Positions 1 through 12,300 of a stretch of DNA of 64,000 nucleotides are shown one piece after another. The notes beneath the pieces were generated by a model. That model had not been told where the DNA came from, did no database searches, and was given only the letters and a program-made list of their open reading frames with translations. The position numbers and the translations under genes were made by a program. Numbering within the stretch: the stretch's first letter is position 1; the number at the start of each line of letters is the position of its first letter. The stretch is taken from the NCBI GenBank assembly GCA_021613535.1, contig CP075493.1, positions 13,392,001-13,456,000 on the forward strand, read 5' to 3'. This DNA comes from Adineta vaga (lineage: Eukaryota; Rotifera).

Positions 1-1321
1 TAAATTATTCGTTGAAAATAAATTCAATGAAATGGACACAAACTTTTCATGCCCATTTGTTTCCTTTTCTCATACGAACGAGAAAAACGAAAAAGTAACT
101 GGTAACTCTTCAAAGAGCCACTTATTTACAACCTGTATGTGGAATTTTCCGCGTGTTTCAATTAAATTAGACAGTCGTAGTGTTGAGCCGACGGACGTAT
201 TTTTACATGATATAGACAGTATATTAAGTTTACCAATGGAAGATCAGTATGACAAATTTGTAACGTTATTTTCAATCTATGGACATTCTATTGCAACTGA
301 ACTAATAATTGGAGGACAATTATATCATACGGATATGCGAGAAAAGAAAGATTCCGTAAATCTTTTAGAACATATAGAAGAACGAAAGCAAGAATTTCGA
401 ACAGCTCTAAATCCAATCACTGTATCAACTGAGACATTCGTGACAGTCAAGGCAAATGCTGATACAGGTATAAAAACTGAAGCGAAATCTAGAAAAGAAG
501 ACAATCGGCAAATAGTGAATACAATTTTTCAAGCAACTGGCGGTGACACATTAAAGTGTCAAAATCCAAGTGAATGGGTTTCAACAATTCAAGATTTCCT
601 TAACTGGCGAGTTATCAAAATTGATGAAGTATTACCGCTCTATAAAATATTAGACAGCCAACGGCAATGTAAAATCGAATCTGTATTATATCGACATCAG
701 TCAAAAGCGATTGTATCAGACAACAAACCGATGAGAGACGAAACAAGCATCCTCACACCTACACCTTCAACACCACCAACAACTGTTGGAACAAAATTGC
801 CTATAATGAGTATAGGAATTGTCAGCAAGTATTCCGGGACACCAAAGGGATATCAATGTATTACAAAAGGTAAATATATATTTGTCATAACTTATTTCTT
901 TATCTAATATCTGTTTGAAGTTTATGGTGATAATGTTAATACCGCCTGTTTGGCACCGTATTCGTTTTGGCGACGTAAAGATCGCTACTTGTGCATAAGA
1001 CATGTTTCTTCTCTCACTGATCATCGTATTCCTGTATTAGAAGATATTTTGTTGATGGAAAAAAGTGATGTACCGCCGATAAACTATCAGCCACTATCGT
1101 TAACTATTGATAGAGAACAAATAGCTACATGGAAAACAATGATTTATATAAAAATGACTGCACTTGAATCATGCACAAATTGTATTTATGATATTATATT
1201 TTTAACTTCTCTGGAAAAGCGTCCAGAAAGTTATACACACATTGGCGAAATAGCTGGTTTAAAAATGTGTATTCAGCGAGGTGATATTCCATCTCTTAGA
1301 CGAGATATACAACATAATTGA
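1..1321 (+). CDS. MACPF-domain protein, 5' partial
   Basis: The reading frame is open from the first bases of the window, so the true start lies upstream. Exon 1 runs to 869, a 51 bp GT-AG intron covers 870-920, and exon 2 runs from 921 to a TGA at 1319-1321; the phases agree. The visible part carries a variant MACPF signature, with YGHSIATELIIGG standing for the usual YGTHY...GG, followed by a GGD...W...I block that matches the C-terminal part of MACPF domains. A Cys-containing tail of about 130 residues lies in exon 2. The family is membrane-attack-complex/perforin-like; animal members act in immunity, development or defence, and the role here is unknown. AATAAA motifs follow the stop at about 1341-1352. 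The family call is moderately secure and the function is not. Confidence 0.65.
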
Positions 1322-1726
1322 GTGTATTTTTTTACATTATAAATAAAGAATAAAAGTTACAATCGAGCATTCGAGTGTTTTTCCAAAACATTTCTTCTAT
1401 ATGCGAATATTCAGTTATTTTAAGGATGTGGGTGCAGTGTTCATTTATCATCTACACAGATATCGTCACACTTTAAAGATTAAAGAGAGACGACAGCCGA
1501 ATAATTCTATGTTTTATTGTCAAATACAATAATGACTTGAGTATAATAGCTGAAACAGAAGAATGGAGATATTAAAGCAAGACACACTCCTAAAAATTAC
1601 TGCTGTTTTTCTGAGTAATCCGTTCTATTCGAATTATCTAAACTGTGAGTATAGAGTTAAAAACAATCGAAACAAACGATGACCTTGTGGATTAAAAAAC
1701 ATCTAGAAATATAATTACTCACTCAC
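1322..1726. other. Intergenic, no gene seen
   Basis: AT-rich spacer with poly(A) signals for the upstream MACPF gene. Any 3' remainder of the decayed 14-3-3 copy would lie here, but I cannot trace it beyond about 1727. Confidence 0.5.
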
Positions 1727-2247
1727 TTTGAAATTAGTGCGCAAGATTTGCACAATACAAGCACTCTATCAAAATAAATAGGAAGAGAAATCAACTATAT
1801 ACATGAGTTATCGATCATTCCTTACCTTTGTATAGATCTTCATTGAGCTCATCTAATCTCTCTAAAGCATTACTGAAACCCTAAATGATTCATATTTCAT
1901 TCGATCCACGAACGAAATATGTTCATTTTAACAAACCTGTGGTTCATTTCTAATCTTTTTTCGATATGCTTTCACCATTTCTTGTTGACGTTCAGAACCT
2001 TGATATCGCACTTCGATGCTTGATATGGTTCGCCAAGGTACTCGATAACTACCGATTACATTTTTGTATGCAACCGAAAGTAGATTACGTTCTTCTATTG
2101 TCAGTTCACTGTTGGATTGAGCAACTTGTTTCATCGCAGCCAACATATCGGAATATCTATATGAAGATAATTCGCGCTTTGAGAGTACAACAAAATGCGA
2201 GGTGAATAGCTGACTTACCGTTCAGTTTGTTCATCTTTGTTTGCCAT
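1727..2247 (-). pseudogene. 14-3-3 copy 1, decayed duplicate
   Basis: On the minus strand, exon 1 (2219-2247), its intron and most of exon 2 (1937-2156) are almost identical to the intact 14-3-3 gene at 3908-4981, including the hallmark [19 protein letters not shown]. Exon 1 has lost 27 bp (nine codons of helix A) between two copies of GAACA. Exon 2 ends early, and exons 3 and 4, which form most of the phosphopeptide groove, are missing. The next recognisable exons (1826-1880, exon 5-like; 1727-1765, exon 6-like) are much more diverged. The exon 6-like block matches family residues only in a frame that the splice phase does not give. The spliced product would stop after about 110 residues. 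A functional 14-3-3 dimer is very unlikely. Confidence 0.75.
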
Positions 2248-2255
2248 GATTCAAT

Positions 2256-2970
2256 GGAAATAATCAGTAAAATAAAGAAACACGTGAAATACGCAGCTCT
2301 TGTTTAACTGCTCAATTAACACACCTGAATTGTATTCTCTCTCTTTTGCGTCGTAATGCCATACTGCAATGAGTGACGAAACTTAAACTAGATCTCGTAC
2401 AATACAAAGCGCGCGCTTGATTAGTCATCGAGTTGTGCAGAATGAACACCAGACGGAACGAAAAGTGTATGGTGTGACACAGCATCATTGCCTAGGAACG
2501 AACTACGATAAAGAATTTATTTCAAAATACATCACAAGAGGGCGTCTGTATCATACAATTTTTAAGAGGATGATATAATTTTGAATATAAAATATTGCCT
2601 TAATGAATCTACTCATATCAAGTGATATTTGTCATCCTTTGTGGCCTCTTGGAATTTACGATTAGTAAGTTTGTATAATGTCTTATGTCATCATCTGATT
2701 TCAATGATCGAAGAACATTTGACTCAATTTGTAAAACGTTTCAAACTTTCTTCTTATCTTCGTAAATATTTGTGGACGCTGATATCTCAAGGATAGTTGT
2801 ATTGATCTGTTTATCTGCATTCATAAAACTTTGTTGAAACAATAAAAAGTTATTCTGAGAAGAACGATTAAAGCTATTACTTTGTCGGTAATATAGGAGA
2901 ATAGAAGAAACAGTTTATAACGTTTCGAAACAAAATTTAGTAATATTTTACGTACTTATTAGTCGTCAAA
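2256..2970. other. Copy of the 14-3-3 upstream region, then spacer
   Basis: About 2248-2540 is a diverged copy of the region upstream of the intact 14-3-3 gene (4982-5380). It lacks a block of roughly 100-120 bp that holds the TATA-like and CRE-like sites of the other copy. From 2540 to 2970 no coding signal is seen. Confidence 0.6.
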
Positions 2971-3611
2971 ATGGTGAGTAAAGCTATGGTATTCATCATC
3001 TGTGTAGGTTTGATTGGATTTTCTGTACTAATGTCACAGTTAATCATTGGTCTCCACCATCATATTGCAGAAAAAAAATGTTTTGATGGAGTTCTTCTTC
3101 ATCTTATTGGTTCTGGTGTATGGGGACTTGTGTGTGTATTTCTTCCTTTCTACAGGCAGTATATATATACTTTACGTAAGCAAAAAGTACAGTACGACAA
3201 CACGCACGACTACTCTAAGTTATTCAGATGGTAGCCAAGAAGAAACAATTGAAAAATCGTCGCGAAAAAACGTGGTATTAGGTTCGTTTTCCTATAGTAG
3301 AGATTAAATCGTTAAGTGATTATAAAAGACAATAAAAATATGTTTTTGTAGCATCATTATGTGTAGGATCACTTGTTTTCTTCGTATGGAGTATTATTTC
3401 TATATTTACCAAGTACACTCAAGTACAATATATCATCATAAACGATGAGCACTACTGTGATAAAAAAAAACTGTTTGAAGCTGGTTTTATCTTGCTTATT
3501 ATTTGTTGTGTTATGGCTTTGCCTTTTTGCTATGGCAGTTCCTTACATGTTCTATCGACTTTGTTTGTGCTACTTTTGTACCACAGACATCTCAAGGATG
3601 AAATATTATGA
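2971..3611 (+). CDS. Small four-TM membrane protein, unknown
   Basis: The model has three exons: 2971-3115, 3156-3281 and 3352-3611, with introns of 40 and 70 bp. The exons sum to 531 bp, or 176 residues plus stop, in one frame. Four hydrophobic segments are visible: near the N-terminus (MVFIICVGLIGFSVL), around the exon 1/2 junction, at the start of exon 3 (LCVGSLVFFVWSIISIF) and near the C-terminus (FILLIICCVMALPFC). A charged Ser/Thr loop lies between TM2 and TM3. AATAAA follows at about 3657. I recognise no family. The first intron is the weakest part: read through, it extends TM2 by a few hydrophobic residues before a stop, so it could be retained in some transcripts. Confidence 0.5.
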
Positions 3612-3907
3612 GATTATGAAACTATACCGTGTTGGTGGTTCCATCTTAATCTAGATCAATAAAAAGTGTGTCTGAAAGTAACTTAAATTTTTCCTCAAAT
3701 CAAGTGTTTAAGATCAATAAATATAAAGTGTCCTTGTGTGAGTATGATGAAATAAAAAAGCGATTTACATTTTTCTGTAGATATGATAACAATGTAAACA
3801 GATGTGGATATAATGTTTCTGTTTTATTATCAAATGAAAAAGTTACGTGAGTAAATATAACACAAAAAAAAGAAAACACTGCAAAATTTGCTCGATCACT
3901 GCTGATG

Positions 3908-4981
3908 TTATTCTGCTTGATCTGTATCATTTGGATCATATTCATTGTCTGCCCAAAGCTGTAAAAAATTCAGATGAAATTTTCATGTAATGGATTGATA
4001 GAAGTTAAAATACTGACCTTCAGATTATCACGAAGTAGTTGCATGATAATTGCACTATCTAAAAAGGTATTTGGGAGAAAAATGTATATTCACATAAATT
4101 ATCGATCATTTCTTACCTCGATAAGCATGTTTGTCATTAATACAATCCAATTCAGGTAAAGCATCATCGAAGGCCTACGATCTTAATATTACATTAAATA
4201 CCGATAATGAAACACAACAAACCTGTTTAGCTAAACGACAAGCGACATCTGGTTCGTTCGTAATTTCATAATAGAAAACCGAAAAATTCAGAGCAAGACC
4301 CAGTCGAAGTGGATCGGTCGCTACCATTTGCTCTTGAGCCATATCAAAAGCACTTTTATATGCATCTTTTGCTTCGGCCGCCAATCCTACAGCAAATAAC
4401 ATCAATTTTTATATTTCAAAAAATTGATACAAGTTACTTTGCCGATCATTGTCAATAGTGACCTCAGCCAAATATCGATAATAATCACCTTTCATCTTGA
4501 GATAAAATACCTTTGCTTCAGTTGTCGTTGCATTCGGAATGAGATGCTTCTCAAGTGTGCCCTACGTAAATCAATGATCAATTCTAGAACTATACTTTTC
4601 GTATCATACAAATCAAACTTACTAAAAGCTCATAGCAGATCTCCTCCAGTTCATTTTCAATCTTTTTTCGATATGCTTTCACCATTTCTTGTTGACGTTC
4701 AGAACCTTGATATCGCACTTCGATGCTTGATATGGTTCGCCAAGGTACTCGATAACTACCGATTACATTTTTGTATGCAACCGAAAGTAGATTACGTTCT
4801 TCTATTGTCAGTTCACTGTTGGATTGAGCAACTTGTTTCATCGCAGTCAACATATCGGAATATCTATATGAAGATAATTCGCGCTTTGAGAGTACAACAA
4901 AATGCGAGGTGAATAGCTGACTTACCGTTCAGTTTGTTCAGCAAGTTTTGCCAGTTCGACGTGTTCATCTTTGTTTGCCAT
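3908..4981 (-). CDS. 14-3-3 protein
   Basis: Seven exons: 4926-4981, 4623-4863, 4438-4561, 4223-4386, 4117-4174, 4018-4058 and 3908-3958, with introns of about 50-62 bp and consistent phases. The product is about 244 residues, normal for the family. It has the N-terminal dimerisation helix ([13 protein letters not shown]), [19 protein letters not shown], the [15 protein letters not shown] signature and an acidic tail ending in DQAE. The groove includes the conserved YKNVIG lysine, the [10 protein letters not shown] segment and the [11 protein letters not shown] helix. 14-3-3 dimers are cytosolic adaptors that bind phosphoserine/phosphothreonine proteins. A TATA-like and a CRE-like site lie upstream, and a minus-strand AATAAA is at about 3826. 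A decayed duplicate lies 1.7 kb away. Confidence 0.92.
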
Positions 4982-5104
4982 GATTCAATGGAAATAATCA
5001 CTAAAATAAAGAAACATATGGAATATTTAGCTCTTGTTTAACTGTCCAATCAACATACCTTAATTGTAGAAATATCTGCATGCTAAATGAAAGCGAGGCT
5101 AGGG

Positions 5105-5112
5105 TATTTATA
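5105..5112 (-). promoter_or_regulatory. TATA-like box of the 14-3-3 gene
   Basis: TATAAATA on the minus strand, about 125 bp upstream of the 14-3-3 ATG. It is absent from the corresponding region of the decayed copy. The promoter role is inferred from position and consensus only. Confidence 0.4.
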
Positions 5113-5191
5113 GTATACTGTCTGCACACTCTCTCTCTTCAATCACATGCTCTGTTTTTGCATCATAATTCCGTAAAGAGTAATTGGGATG

Positions 5192-5199
5192 TGACGTCA
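5192..5199. promoter_or_regulatory. CRE-like palindrome TGACGTCA
   Basis: Perfect 8 bp CREB/ATF consensus about 210 bp upstream of the intact 14-3-3 start. More TGACG half-sites occur at 5308-5330. The homologous stretch upstream of copy 1 has lost this octamer. A chance octamer is possible, but its place upstream of the TATA-like box makes a role plausible. Confidence 0.35.
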
Positions 5200-5399
5200 T
5201 ACTGCAATGAGTGACGAAACTTAAGCTAGATCTCGTACAATACAAAGCGCGCGCTTGATTAGTCATCGAGTTGTGCAGAACGAACATCGGACGGAGTGAA
5301 AAGTATATGACGTGACGCAACGTCATTACCTAGCAACTAACTGCGATACAGATTTGATGTTAAAATACACCATGAGAGGGCGCTCTTGGCAGGTCCTTT

Positions 5400-6655
5400 T
5401 TGCATCAAGTTTATTTGTTTCATATTTTCAGCCTCGTGATGTCAGTATATAACTTGTGTCGTGAGAAAACATGATTAATTAAGTTATAACTAGATACATT
5501 CTGAATTATTGTAGTGTTATCATGATTGTTTCATGTACATCATAGTTAAAAACGATAATCTTAAAACTAAATGTAATTTTATACATCACGCTTTTTTTCT
5601 TAATTTGTTTTTCTAATATCAAATTCAAGTCTTTTTGAAGTACCTGTGTACGAAAAGAAAAAGTATACACACTATTTTGTTTGTTCATTCCTGAAAATAT
5701 CATAAGGCAAGCTGGTTCACAGATATGTCTATTTTCTATTCTTCAACTGTATTTAATTAACAGTTGAAGATCGATCTGTCGCTACAGTCAGTCGTTTCGG
5801 CTGGAAATTTCTTTCTTTTGATAATTCCCTTCCGCCTTTAGTTAAATTCATAACAAAGAAAGTCTTATTATTTAGGATGCTGCTACAACGATATATTCAA
5901 TTATAGTTTCACCATCAAAATTCAAATTAGTAGTTGGTAGTATGCAATTCTTACCTAATATGTATGCAAATATTTGTAATCAATTACATGATAAATGTGC
6001 TGAAAGTCGATATTTAAAATGTAACGAAAATATGAATACTTGTCAATATCCTTTAAAAATATTTTGGAATGGCAATTAAAAAACAAAATTGCTCAATAGG
6101 AAGATACTTGTCGAACAGATCTCAATCTAACCTGTGAGCTATGATGTGATTTAACGTATCGATGTGCATCGATTATGTTAGATTCTGAATGTTTATAAAC
6201 AGATTTATGATTGAATCTATTTTAGACTCACCTATTGGTGTTGGTCAAGTGGAAATAGTCGATTGTAGCATTGCTTTGATACAGTGCTTAAAATAGTCAA
6301 TAGATGAAGACATACAAGAGCATTTGAAAGTCTTAAGGATGAATCAAGGTGAGGACGAATTTGCATATAAAACGTGCGAAAAATGACAAACAGAACTATT
6401 GCTGATTGGAGATGGACAGTGACATATGGTGAACTATATCTTCAAGGATTAAGAATGGGAATGATCCACTTACTAATTTCAAATATATCAGGATGTAGAA
6501 AAATTAGTATATTAAAAGAATGGATTCGATATATATATTACATTCTTGTTATCCACTTTCAGAGAAATAAAGTTGAAGAGAATAACGACAATTGCAAAGA
6601 TAAATGATAAATTTATTTCAAAAGAAAGGCATGCATGACCCTATTAGTGTTCTGT
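5400..6655. other. Intergenic, possible gene debris
   Basis: No intact gene. A Cys-containing open stretch at 5942-6079 (46 codons, including KCNENMNTCQYP) could be a remnant of an extracellular Cys-rich domain. The 77-codon open frame at 6374-6607 has no recognisable features. Confidence 0.3.
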
Positions 6656-7549
6656 TTATGATTCATCCTCTTTTTGAATAAATTTACTAAAATCCATTGT
6701 ACACTGCAAAGCTTGTGGTTTCTTTACTCCATCTTGATAGAATGCACCATTTTCTAATTCTTTTGCAGGAGCTGTAGCTGCATGAAGAATAGAATCTGCA
6801 CCAAGTTCTGCTGGACGTGTTCCTGGCCGATCTTTATTCATGTCAGTAGCACAATAGCCTGGGCATACTGCAACCACCAAGACATCTTTTGCACCAGACC
6901 ATCGACGCGCTTCTATTTTTGTTAAAGCAATAAGTGCTGTTTTTGATACACCATACGCTAAACCAGGTAATTTTGTATTATAACCGAGTTTTTCAACACT
7001 TTTTGTTCCAATAGCAGAAATAAATTCTTCTACAAGTGCATCCAGTTGTTCTTCTGTTAATGAAGATGATGTATATTTATTTTGCAGATCAGTTGGGGTA
7101 TCATATAAAGTCCAAGCACCCACTTCGCTTGCCACATTGACTATACGACCATTCTCTTTGATCAATGGTGATAAATGTTGATTGATTAGTTTTACTCCAT
7201 AATAGTTTGTAGAAAAAACGTGACGAGCAGCATCAACAGTTAAGTCGGCTGTTACAATGCCGGCATTGTTGATCAGAATATCCAGTTTACCTCCATATTT
7301 CTGCTTGATTTCATTTGTTGCTTGAACGATACTATCGGGTGAAGATGTATCCAAATGAAGCACACGTACATTGGAAGGTGAACCTAATTGATTGATTGCA
7401 TCTTGACCACGTTTTATATCACGACTACCAAGTAAAATTAAATCATTATTTGAAGATGATTCTTTCAGAAGTTTTTTTATCACTTCAAAACCGAGACCTC
7501 TGTTAGCACCAGTGATAAGAATGATGCGTTGTTGTTTTGTTGATGCCAT
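6656..7549 (-). CDS. Short-chain dehydrogenase, carbonyl reductase-like
   Basis: Single-exon, 297-residue classical SDR. Visible features are the nucleotide-binding TGANRGLGFEV motif at residues 13-23, the NNAG motif near residue 92, a Ser in the NVASEVG segment, and the YGVSK catalytic Tyr/Lys. The length and the extended segment before YGVSK fit CBR1-type monomeric NADPH carbonyl reductases, cytosolic enzymes that reduce aldehydes, ketones and quinones. There is no signal peptide. The start at 7549 places the glycine motif at the normal distance from the N-terminus. Substrate cannot be read from sequence. Confidence 0.88.
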   Translation of the reverse strand: MASTKQQRIILITGANRGLGFEVIKKLLKESSSNNDLILLGSRDIKRGQDAINQLGSPSNVRVLHLDTSSPDSIVQATNEIKQKYGGKLDILINNAGIVTADLTVDAARHVFSTNYYGVKLINQHLSPLIKENGRIVNVASEVGAWTLYDTPTDLQNKYTSSSLTEEQLDALVEEFISAIGTKSVEKLGYNTKLPGLAYGVSKTALIALTKIEARRWSGAKDVLVVAVCPGYCATDMNKDRPGTRPAELGADSILHAATAPAKELENGAFYQDGVKKPQALQCTMDFSKFIQKEDES

Positions 7550-7559
7550 TGTAAATAAG

Positions 7560-8340
7560 AAAGAAGCGTTGAATGAGAAAATTTTCTAAAATATAAAGTG
7601 TAAAAACACCTTTTACAGTGTTTTATACATAAAATAACCGTCGTCACTAGAGCGAAAAATGTGCCTTGTCATCATCGAACACGTTCTTTTCGTTTTCTTC
7701 GTACGAGATTATATAAACGCATAATGTTAAATAAGTAAGTAAGTAAAGAATGCGTTGACGCAGTAGAAGGAAAGAAATGTATGTTACTAATATTACTGCA
7801 CTTCTTTTTTTTTGTCCGAACCACATCAACGAGCAATGTCTCCAATCATTTTTTATTATGTTATTTACTTATAACTTCAATAATATACACACACAATTCA
7901 ATCGCAATTCATTCGACAAAATGAATCTTTTGATTTATATCAGATGCTAGTTACTAAGCATCGTCTTCACTACATTCTGTTGGTTTTTAGTGATTTATTG
8001 TAAAGGTTGGCAGAGAGTCACTATCGAAGCTCAGCATTTAAACTTTCAATAAGTTGGTATATTCTACACGATATATCACCAAAAAACGTAATTATTCTTT
8101 AGATGTATGAAGGGTAACAAAACTCATTATCAATCTTACAGAAAAAAATGAAGTATATATATAGTTCATTCAAGCGCTCGAAGTTTATTCATGTCAACTT
8201 TATTTATTCTACAAAACACTTTGTAACTATAACATAGATAATCTTAAATAGATTTATTGTCGTGAATTTAATTTTAATATTTGAGATGATGAAAGTCTTT
8301 AACTTACTTCAAAAAAGACTTTTAACGGCAATACAACGGC
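7560..8340. other. Intergenic, no gene seen
   Basis: AT-rich spacer between the dehydrogenase (minus) and the truncated 7TM gene (plus). It does not contain the missing TM1-3 of that receptor. Confidence 0.5.
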
Positions 8341-8374
8341 ACGACAACAAATCGTTGTTTATAGTGGAATCAGT

Positions 8375-9064
8375 TTGCTTCTCACTGATCTTTTTGGCAA
8401 TGGAATGAATATTTATATACATATATTCGAGTGTTGCATCATATCCTCGAACACCTGCAACATTCTATTTTCTTATCGAATTATAATAGTTGTTGTCATT
8501 CTTTGGAATCTCCATTCGATTCCTTTCTATTTACATTACAATATTTCAACAATTACTAACACATGCATTAGTACTAATTCGACACTAACTGCTTATATTC
8601 CTGTGTATTTTCTCCTAATTGTTTGTTGTATTCCAATATTAATAATGATTATATTTGGAAGTTTAACTTATCGAAATATTGGTCAAACAATAGCGCTTGC
8701 TGAACAACAAGCAGATCGTCAGCTCATAAAAATGACTTTTATTCAAGTAATCCTTGTCTTATTTTGCTATACTCCACTCTGTGGTTTACAACTCTACAAT
8801 GCAATTACATCTGGACTTGTTAAAGATAAAGATCAATCACTTAAAGAATACTTTATATTCACAATTATCAGTACTGAATTAGCATTTTATTATGCGGTAT
8901 GTTCATTTACTTTTTTGAAGATCATCCTATAGTTTTAGTTTTGAATATTTTAGGCTAGTTTTCACATATTCTTCGTTTCGTCAAGTCGCTTTCGCCGAAC
9001 GATAAAGGGAAGATTATACAGATGGGGAAATGTAAATAAAATAGCTCCAACGCAACAAACCTAA
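8375..9064 (+). pseudogene. Rhodopsin-like 7TM receptor, 5' truncated
   Basis: The recognisable part starts just after TM3 and continues through TM4 (RIIIVVVILWNLHSIPF), TM5, the DRQLIKM segment before TM6, and TM7. A 57 bp intron at 8897-8953 splits TM7, and the second exon (8954-9064) ends in a normal basic tail. TM1-3 with the DRY region are not found in about 800 bp upstream, and no ATG starts the frame sensibly. It most resembles the peptide-type orphan receptors common in rotifers. It is probably a pseudogene; a distant first exon cannot be excluded. Confidence 0.6.
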
Positions 9065-9308
9065 TGACTTAGAAGATTGTCTAAATATAACTATCTAAAA
9101 GAAAAACCAACGATTACTTCAACTTTTTACTAAATGAAGATTTTTGTATTTAAATTTCAAAATAAAAGCAAAACATTTAAGCATCATGCAAACAACATCT
9201 AAAGCATATAGATAAAAACGTCAATCTTAGAGTTCATATAAATTGAAGATAGTTGTATTGATGTGAAATAGATGAAATCATTAACACATCATTCAATTCT
9301 ATTACTGT

Positions 9309-12300
9309 TTAAAAACATGATTGTAATGAAGCTCGAATTTGTTTGATTGATTTCTCAAATTCTTTCGTATATAATCGAGACGGTAAAACAAATATAATAA
9401 AAGTGAGTAAAGGAGGCATAAACGAAATAAAATATCCGAATAAAGGTAACCAAACGTCACCAGTTGGATCCACACAATCAGATATAAATGTAAGAATCAA
9501 ACGTGGTAATGCTAATAGAACTAAAGCAACAGGCGCAATAAGCAAATGTTTATGTTCTCGAAATTGTTCTCGTAAAATCTGTTGATAAGTAAGACGACGT
9601 TGTGCTCGTTTTCGTTGTCGACTAGTAACTATAATGATCGTAAAAGCTGAAAGTAAATTGAATGCAAATGGAACAAAAAAATGTATTGAATTAATGATTG
9701 AATCAAATATTCGAAGATTTGATGAATAAGTAACAGTACACCAAATTCGTTTTTCTACTTCGATATCTGCATTATTATTATCATATAATAAACGTCGATG
9801 AATTGGATCATGAATTGTTGTACTAATCGTCCATATAAGTAACATAATTATCATATATTTAGCCATTTGTTGACTTTTTTTCTTATTAAATGTCACTCCT
9901 CGAAAGGCTGTTAGAGCTCTTTCAGCTGCTACACACGCATTCAAATATTGATCCATATAAAGACTAATTCGAAGACAAAAATCAAGTATATAACACTGAA
10001 ATTTCAAAAATGAATCATTCGTCATGTAGTTCATTTGTGCATTTAATAATATACTAAATTTTGAAACGAATATACACATGGTAAATAATGTCGTCAATGA
10101 TGATCCAATTAAATAAAGACCACAACCTGTCTTTTGTAAATCTTTACTTTTAAAAGTAACAAATGAAACAATACCATTGATTAGGCCTAAAATTGTTATA
10201 ATAATTGTTAATGTTAAACTCATTTTAATAACAAATGATTGATGTATTAGTTTCACATGTGGTTGAATATGATAACCGAGAATTCCATCAAGTGAAAGAC
10301 CAAATAAATGTGAATTAAATTCACATAATGTACCATGGAAACATTTTGAACAAACACAAATCGATGTTTTTGGACATCGAGAATCATCTTGAATACATTC
10401 TGCATCATTTTTACAATCATTTAATCCATAACAAGTTTGTCTCGATTGACTAGAAAAATTAAAACAATTACTTAAACGCTGATGATTAAAATCATAACAT
10501 AAACAAAAATAATTCTCGTCATAGAAACAATTGAGATTAGGTGAATCTTTCTCACATGGAATTTGATAATATTTTAAACGACGAAATGGATGTAATGAAA
10601 GAATGGTTTTATTAAACATTTCGCTTATATGTTTACAACGATATGATGGTAGAATGGTTTGGTTATATATTTTCATATCCCAATTATCTCCTTTTTGAAT
10701 AAGAATTAAATAATAGGTTTTTAATAATTGTGCCAATGCAATATGAAAAGGTCGTTTCCAATAAACAATAATTTCTTTTTGATAAAGAGCTATTCGTTGT
10801 ACAGAAGAACTACTAGTTACTAAACGAGTTTTCCAATCCATTGTATCAATAAAATGAATAATAATCGATTGTGATACGCGAATACCTTTATGAAAGGATA
10901 ATTTTAAATATGTATCACTATTCTCACAATTTTCTCCACTAAATCCTTTTTGACAAACACAAATATAACTTCGACTTAATCTTAATTGTTGATCATCAGG
11001 TATACATTGACCTCCATTCTGACATAATGGATCTCCATGCGATTGACATGGATCACTTCGAAGAAGACATCGAGAACCCCATGAATGTACTGGACAAATA
11101 CATACCGATTGATTATTTGCTGTGACACCAATCGATAACGAATGAGATGAGCATTGAGAAGTATAACGAATTGTACAAAATTTTCCATACCATCCTTGAT
11201 AACATTGACAAAATGTTCGGCCTTGTTGGTCATCTATATAAGGAATACATTTTCCATTTCGACAGGATTGATCGGAGCAAGTTTTCATAGCATGACTACG
11301 ACGTGGAATAGTTAATCGAGTAGCAATACGATTGACAGGTAAGAAAGGATAATCGATTGAGATGATGAAACTTCCACGATATGTTAATAACACCTTTTCG
11401 TAAACATCAATATGTACTGAATAATTTTTTAATGATGAAAAAGAAGAGATTGGATGTAATAGATAGATATTATATCTCATCGAACAATCTCTAAAATAGA
11501 AATATGTATATTGTTCATAAGAATAAATTGTTCGTTGATTGTCATCATTATCAATTAATGATACAAGAAATGTAAATAAAGTTCGTCGAGAATCGGAATA
11601 AGCTTGAAATTGTAAAGTCAAACTAATACGTTGTCTATCATATTGACACGCTTCACCGTAATAACTCGGTGGACATAGACATGCTTTGGTTAATAGATTC
11701 TTTTCACTGTCCAACCAAACATGTAATGGAAGTCCACGATGGCAACGTTGTTCAGTATTAGAAGGAATTGGACAGAAAGGAAAACGTTGTGTTATCTTTA
11801 TCTTTTCGACTTGTTGTTGGATGGAATTTTTCTTCGGAAATTCCATATGATCAAGTTTAAAACGTTGCATTAGATCTATGGGTTCATCGACATATCGATC
11901 ACAGAAAAATTGATGTACAGATGTACGATTGGAGTAATATTCCATTTCGCAAATACCGTTTGATTGCATAATATTTCCAAATGCAGAACAAAGTTGTTCA
12001 TCTTCTCCATTCATACATCGATTCTTTTCTGAACATAATTGATGCGAAACTATACAAGTATGATTCGTATCATTTATACAATAAAAGTTCTGTGTTGGTG
12101 ACAATTGCGTTAATCGACATAGTTTGGGTTCATCAGTTGCACCAACACAATCAATTCGACCATCATTTGTTTGATTCAATGGTAAACACTTAAATTTATA
12201 TGTTTTTGGTGCAACACATCGATGATAATTAATCGGACATTCTAACATCGAATTACAATTGATTTCATCAGCACCATTCCAACAATTCCATCTCTTATTA

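Noticed and set aside
4424-4912. Plus-strand open frame of 162 codons over the 14-3-3 gene
   Set aside because: It is the complement of 14-3-3 exons and introns; the same frame appears at 1966-2205 because that block is duplicated.
8375-8440. Start of the 7TM gene at 8375
   Set aside because: The codon is TTG, and the receptor lacks TM1-3, so this is not a credible initiation site.
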